Shown here piece after piece: positions 4,430 to 5,446 of a stretch of 5,446 bases of DNA. How positions within the stretch are numbered: the first letter of the stretch is position 1; each line of letters opens with the position of its first letter. Position numbers and translations under genes: made by a program. The notes below the pieces were generated by a model, which ran no database searches, was not told the DNA's origin, and saw only the letters and a list, made by a program, of their open reading frames with translations. The DNA is from Myxococcales bacterium (lineage in GTDB: Bacteria > Myxococcota_A > UBA9160 > JALSIO01): the NCBI GenBank assembly GCA_026989995.1, contig JALSIO010000108.1, positions 1-5,446 of the forward strand, in the 5' to 3' direction.

Positions 4430-5446
4430 ATGAACTTCGACTTCTCCGAGGAGCAGAAGCTCCTTCAGCAGACCGCCCGGGACTTCCTCGAGCGGGAGGC
4501 TCCCCTCGCCCTCACCCGGCAGGTGCTCGAATCGGAGCAGACCCACAGTGCGGAGCTCTGGAAGGCCGTGGCCGAGCAGGGCTGGCTCGGGACGACCATT
4601 CCGGAGAGCTTCGGCGGTGCCGGCTTCGGGCACCTCGAGCTCGCCATGCTCGCGGGCGAGGTGGGCCGGGCCCTCGCGCCCATTCCCTTCGGCTCCTCGG
4701 TGTATCTCGCCACCGAGGCGCTGCTGCTCGCGGGAAGCGAGGGGCAGAAGCGGAGCCACCTGCCCCGGCTCGCCGAGGGCAGCACCATCGGAACCCTCGC
4801 CCTCTCCGAGCGGCCCGGCGGGCTGACCGGTGCGACCCCCGAAGCGCGCATCGAGGGCGATCGGATCCACGGCGAGAAGGTGCCGGTCCCCGATGGGGAC
4901 ATCGCCCGCCTCGCCGTGGTGGCGGCCCGGGAGGGGGACGGCATCTCCCTCGCGCTCGTCGACCTCGAGGGCCCCGGTGTGACCCGCGAGCCGGTGGAGA
5001 GCTTCGACCCGTCGCGCTCGCAGGCGCGGATCCGATTCGACGGGGCGCCCGTCGATCGGCTCGGAGCCCCCGGGGAGGGCGCGGCACTGCTCGACCGGCT
5101 TCTCGACCGCGCCGCCGTGCTCTTCGCCTTCGAACAGCTCGGCGGCGCCGACCGCGCCTTCGAGATCACCCACCAGTTCATCCAGGGGCGCTACGCCTTC
5201 GGCCGGCCCATCGGCTCCTTCCAGGCCATCAAGCACCGCATGGCCGACCTCTGGGTCGACATCGAGCTCGCGCGCTCCAACTGCTACTACGGCGCCTGGG
5301 CGCTCGAGCACGACGCGCCCGAGCTGCCGCTCGCCGCCGCCGGTGCACGGGTTTCGGCCAGCTCGGCCTTCGACCGGACCACGGTGGAGATGATCCAGCT
5401 CCACGGCGGCGTCGGCTTCACCTGGGAGTACGACTGCCACCTCTTC
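4430..5446 (+). CDS. Acyl-CoA dehydrogenase family protein (3' end outside window)
   Basis: The frame is open from ATG 4430 to the last base: 339 codons of a usual 370-400. Acyl-CoA dehydrogenases are cytoplasmic FAD enzymes that introduce the alpha-beta double bond in acyl-CoA beta-oxidation. The N-terminal helical domain (MNFDFSEEQKLLQQTARDFL, 1-20; IPESFGGAGFGHLELAMLAGEVGRAL, 57-82) is followed by a beta domain (GTLALSE, 121-127; GDRIHGEKVPVPDG, 143-156). The C-terminal helices carry the FAD-contact pattern GRYAFGRPIGSFQAIKHRMADL (253-274) and LHGGVGFTWEYD (324-335). The usual T-E-P-x-x-G-S-D of the beta domain is degenerate here (SERPGGLT, 127-134). The alternative catalytic glutamate on helix G, seen in isovaleryl- and long-chain enzymes, aligns by hand with Ala. 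The MCAD-type catalytic Glu would lie beyond the window. The LHGGVGFTWE end resembles enzymes for branched or steroid side chains, some of which work as heterotetramers with a catalytically silent partner. Chain specificity cannot be told. It is preceded by its own double-palindrome operator. Confidence 0.9.
   Translation, partial: MNFDFSEEQKLLQQTARDFLEREAPLALTRQVLESEQTHSAELWKAVAEQGWLGTTIPESFGGAGFGHLELAMLAGEVGRALAPIPFGSSVYLATEALLLAGSEGQKRSHLPRLAEGSTIGTLALSERPGGLTGATPEARIEGDRIHGEKVPVPDGDIARLAVVAAREGDGISLALVDLEGPGVTREPVESFDPSRSQARIRFDGAPVDRLGAPGEGAALLDRLLDRAAVLFAFEQLGGADRAFEITHQFIQGRYAFGRPIGSFQAIKHRMADLWVDIELARSNCYYGAWALEHDAPELPLAAAGARVSASSAFDRTTVEMIQLHGGVGFTWEYDCHLF

Noticed and set aside
3986..5440. 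Minus-strand open frame of 484 codons opposite the acyl-CoA dehydrogenase
   Set aside because: It is the reverse-strand shadow of a gene with clear family motifs, and it runs through the non-coding block and the palindrome.
1..5446. CRISPR array, transposase, integrase, attachment site or rRNA
   Set aside because: Looked for repeats with regular spacers, recombinase motifs and conserved RNA segments; none seen.

Overview
This is a GC-rich, densely coded bacterial window. Third codon positions are almost all G or C, and long spurious open frames run antisense to the real genes. It holds seven protein-coding features. The gene set is a futalosine-type menaquinone gene pair, a histidine phosphatase, a DUF2961/GH172-type protein, a SAM-dependent methyltransferase, the stump of a MATE transporter, and an acyl-CoA dehydrogenase of the lipid or steroid side-chain type. 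Together with the codon bias this suggests a high-GC Gram-negative lineage such as Myxococcota, Desulfobacterota or Binatota. That placement is an inference from style and gene content; no marker gene here fixes the taxonomy.

Layout. (1) Positions 1-1163, plus strand: the 3' third of mqnC overlaps a complete mqnD by 4 nt. These catalyse consecutive steps of the futalosine route to menaquinone. (2) Positions 1258-3040, minus strand: a DUF2961/GH172-like gene is followed 34 nt downstream by a histidine phosphatase gene, probably one transcript. The phosphatase gene converges on mqnD across a 94-nt gap containing a 9-bp GC hairpin. (3) Positions 3041-3155: a 115-bp divergent intergenic region with a perfect 6-1-6 inverted repeat and a GGGAGG Shine-Dalgarno sequence, spaced 5 nt from the ATG, on each side. 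(4) Positions 3156-4201, plus strand: a class I methyltransferase whose stop codon overlaps a TTG start of a MATE efflux-protein reading frame. That frame ends after only 65 codons. (5) Positions 4202-4429: non-coding DNA with a 118-bp block bounded by imperfect 14-bp inverted repeats directly after the MATE stop, then a conspicuous AT-richer double palindrome (4360-4378). (6) Position 4430 to the window end: an acyl-CoA dehydrogenase open at the 3' edge.

The genes do not form one pathway. The menaquinone pair is the only clear functional unit. The points most worth a second look are the two-register palindrome in front of the acyl-CoA dehydrogenase, which looks like an operator for a dimeric repressor, and the abruptly truncated MATE gene abutting an inverted-repeat block. 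The cytoplasmic DUF2961/GH172-like enzyme paired with a histidine phosphatase is a third. I see no convincing evidence of a wholly new multi-gene system.
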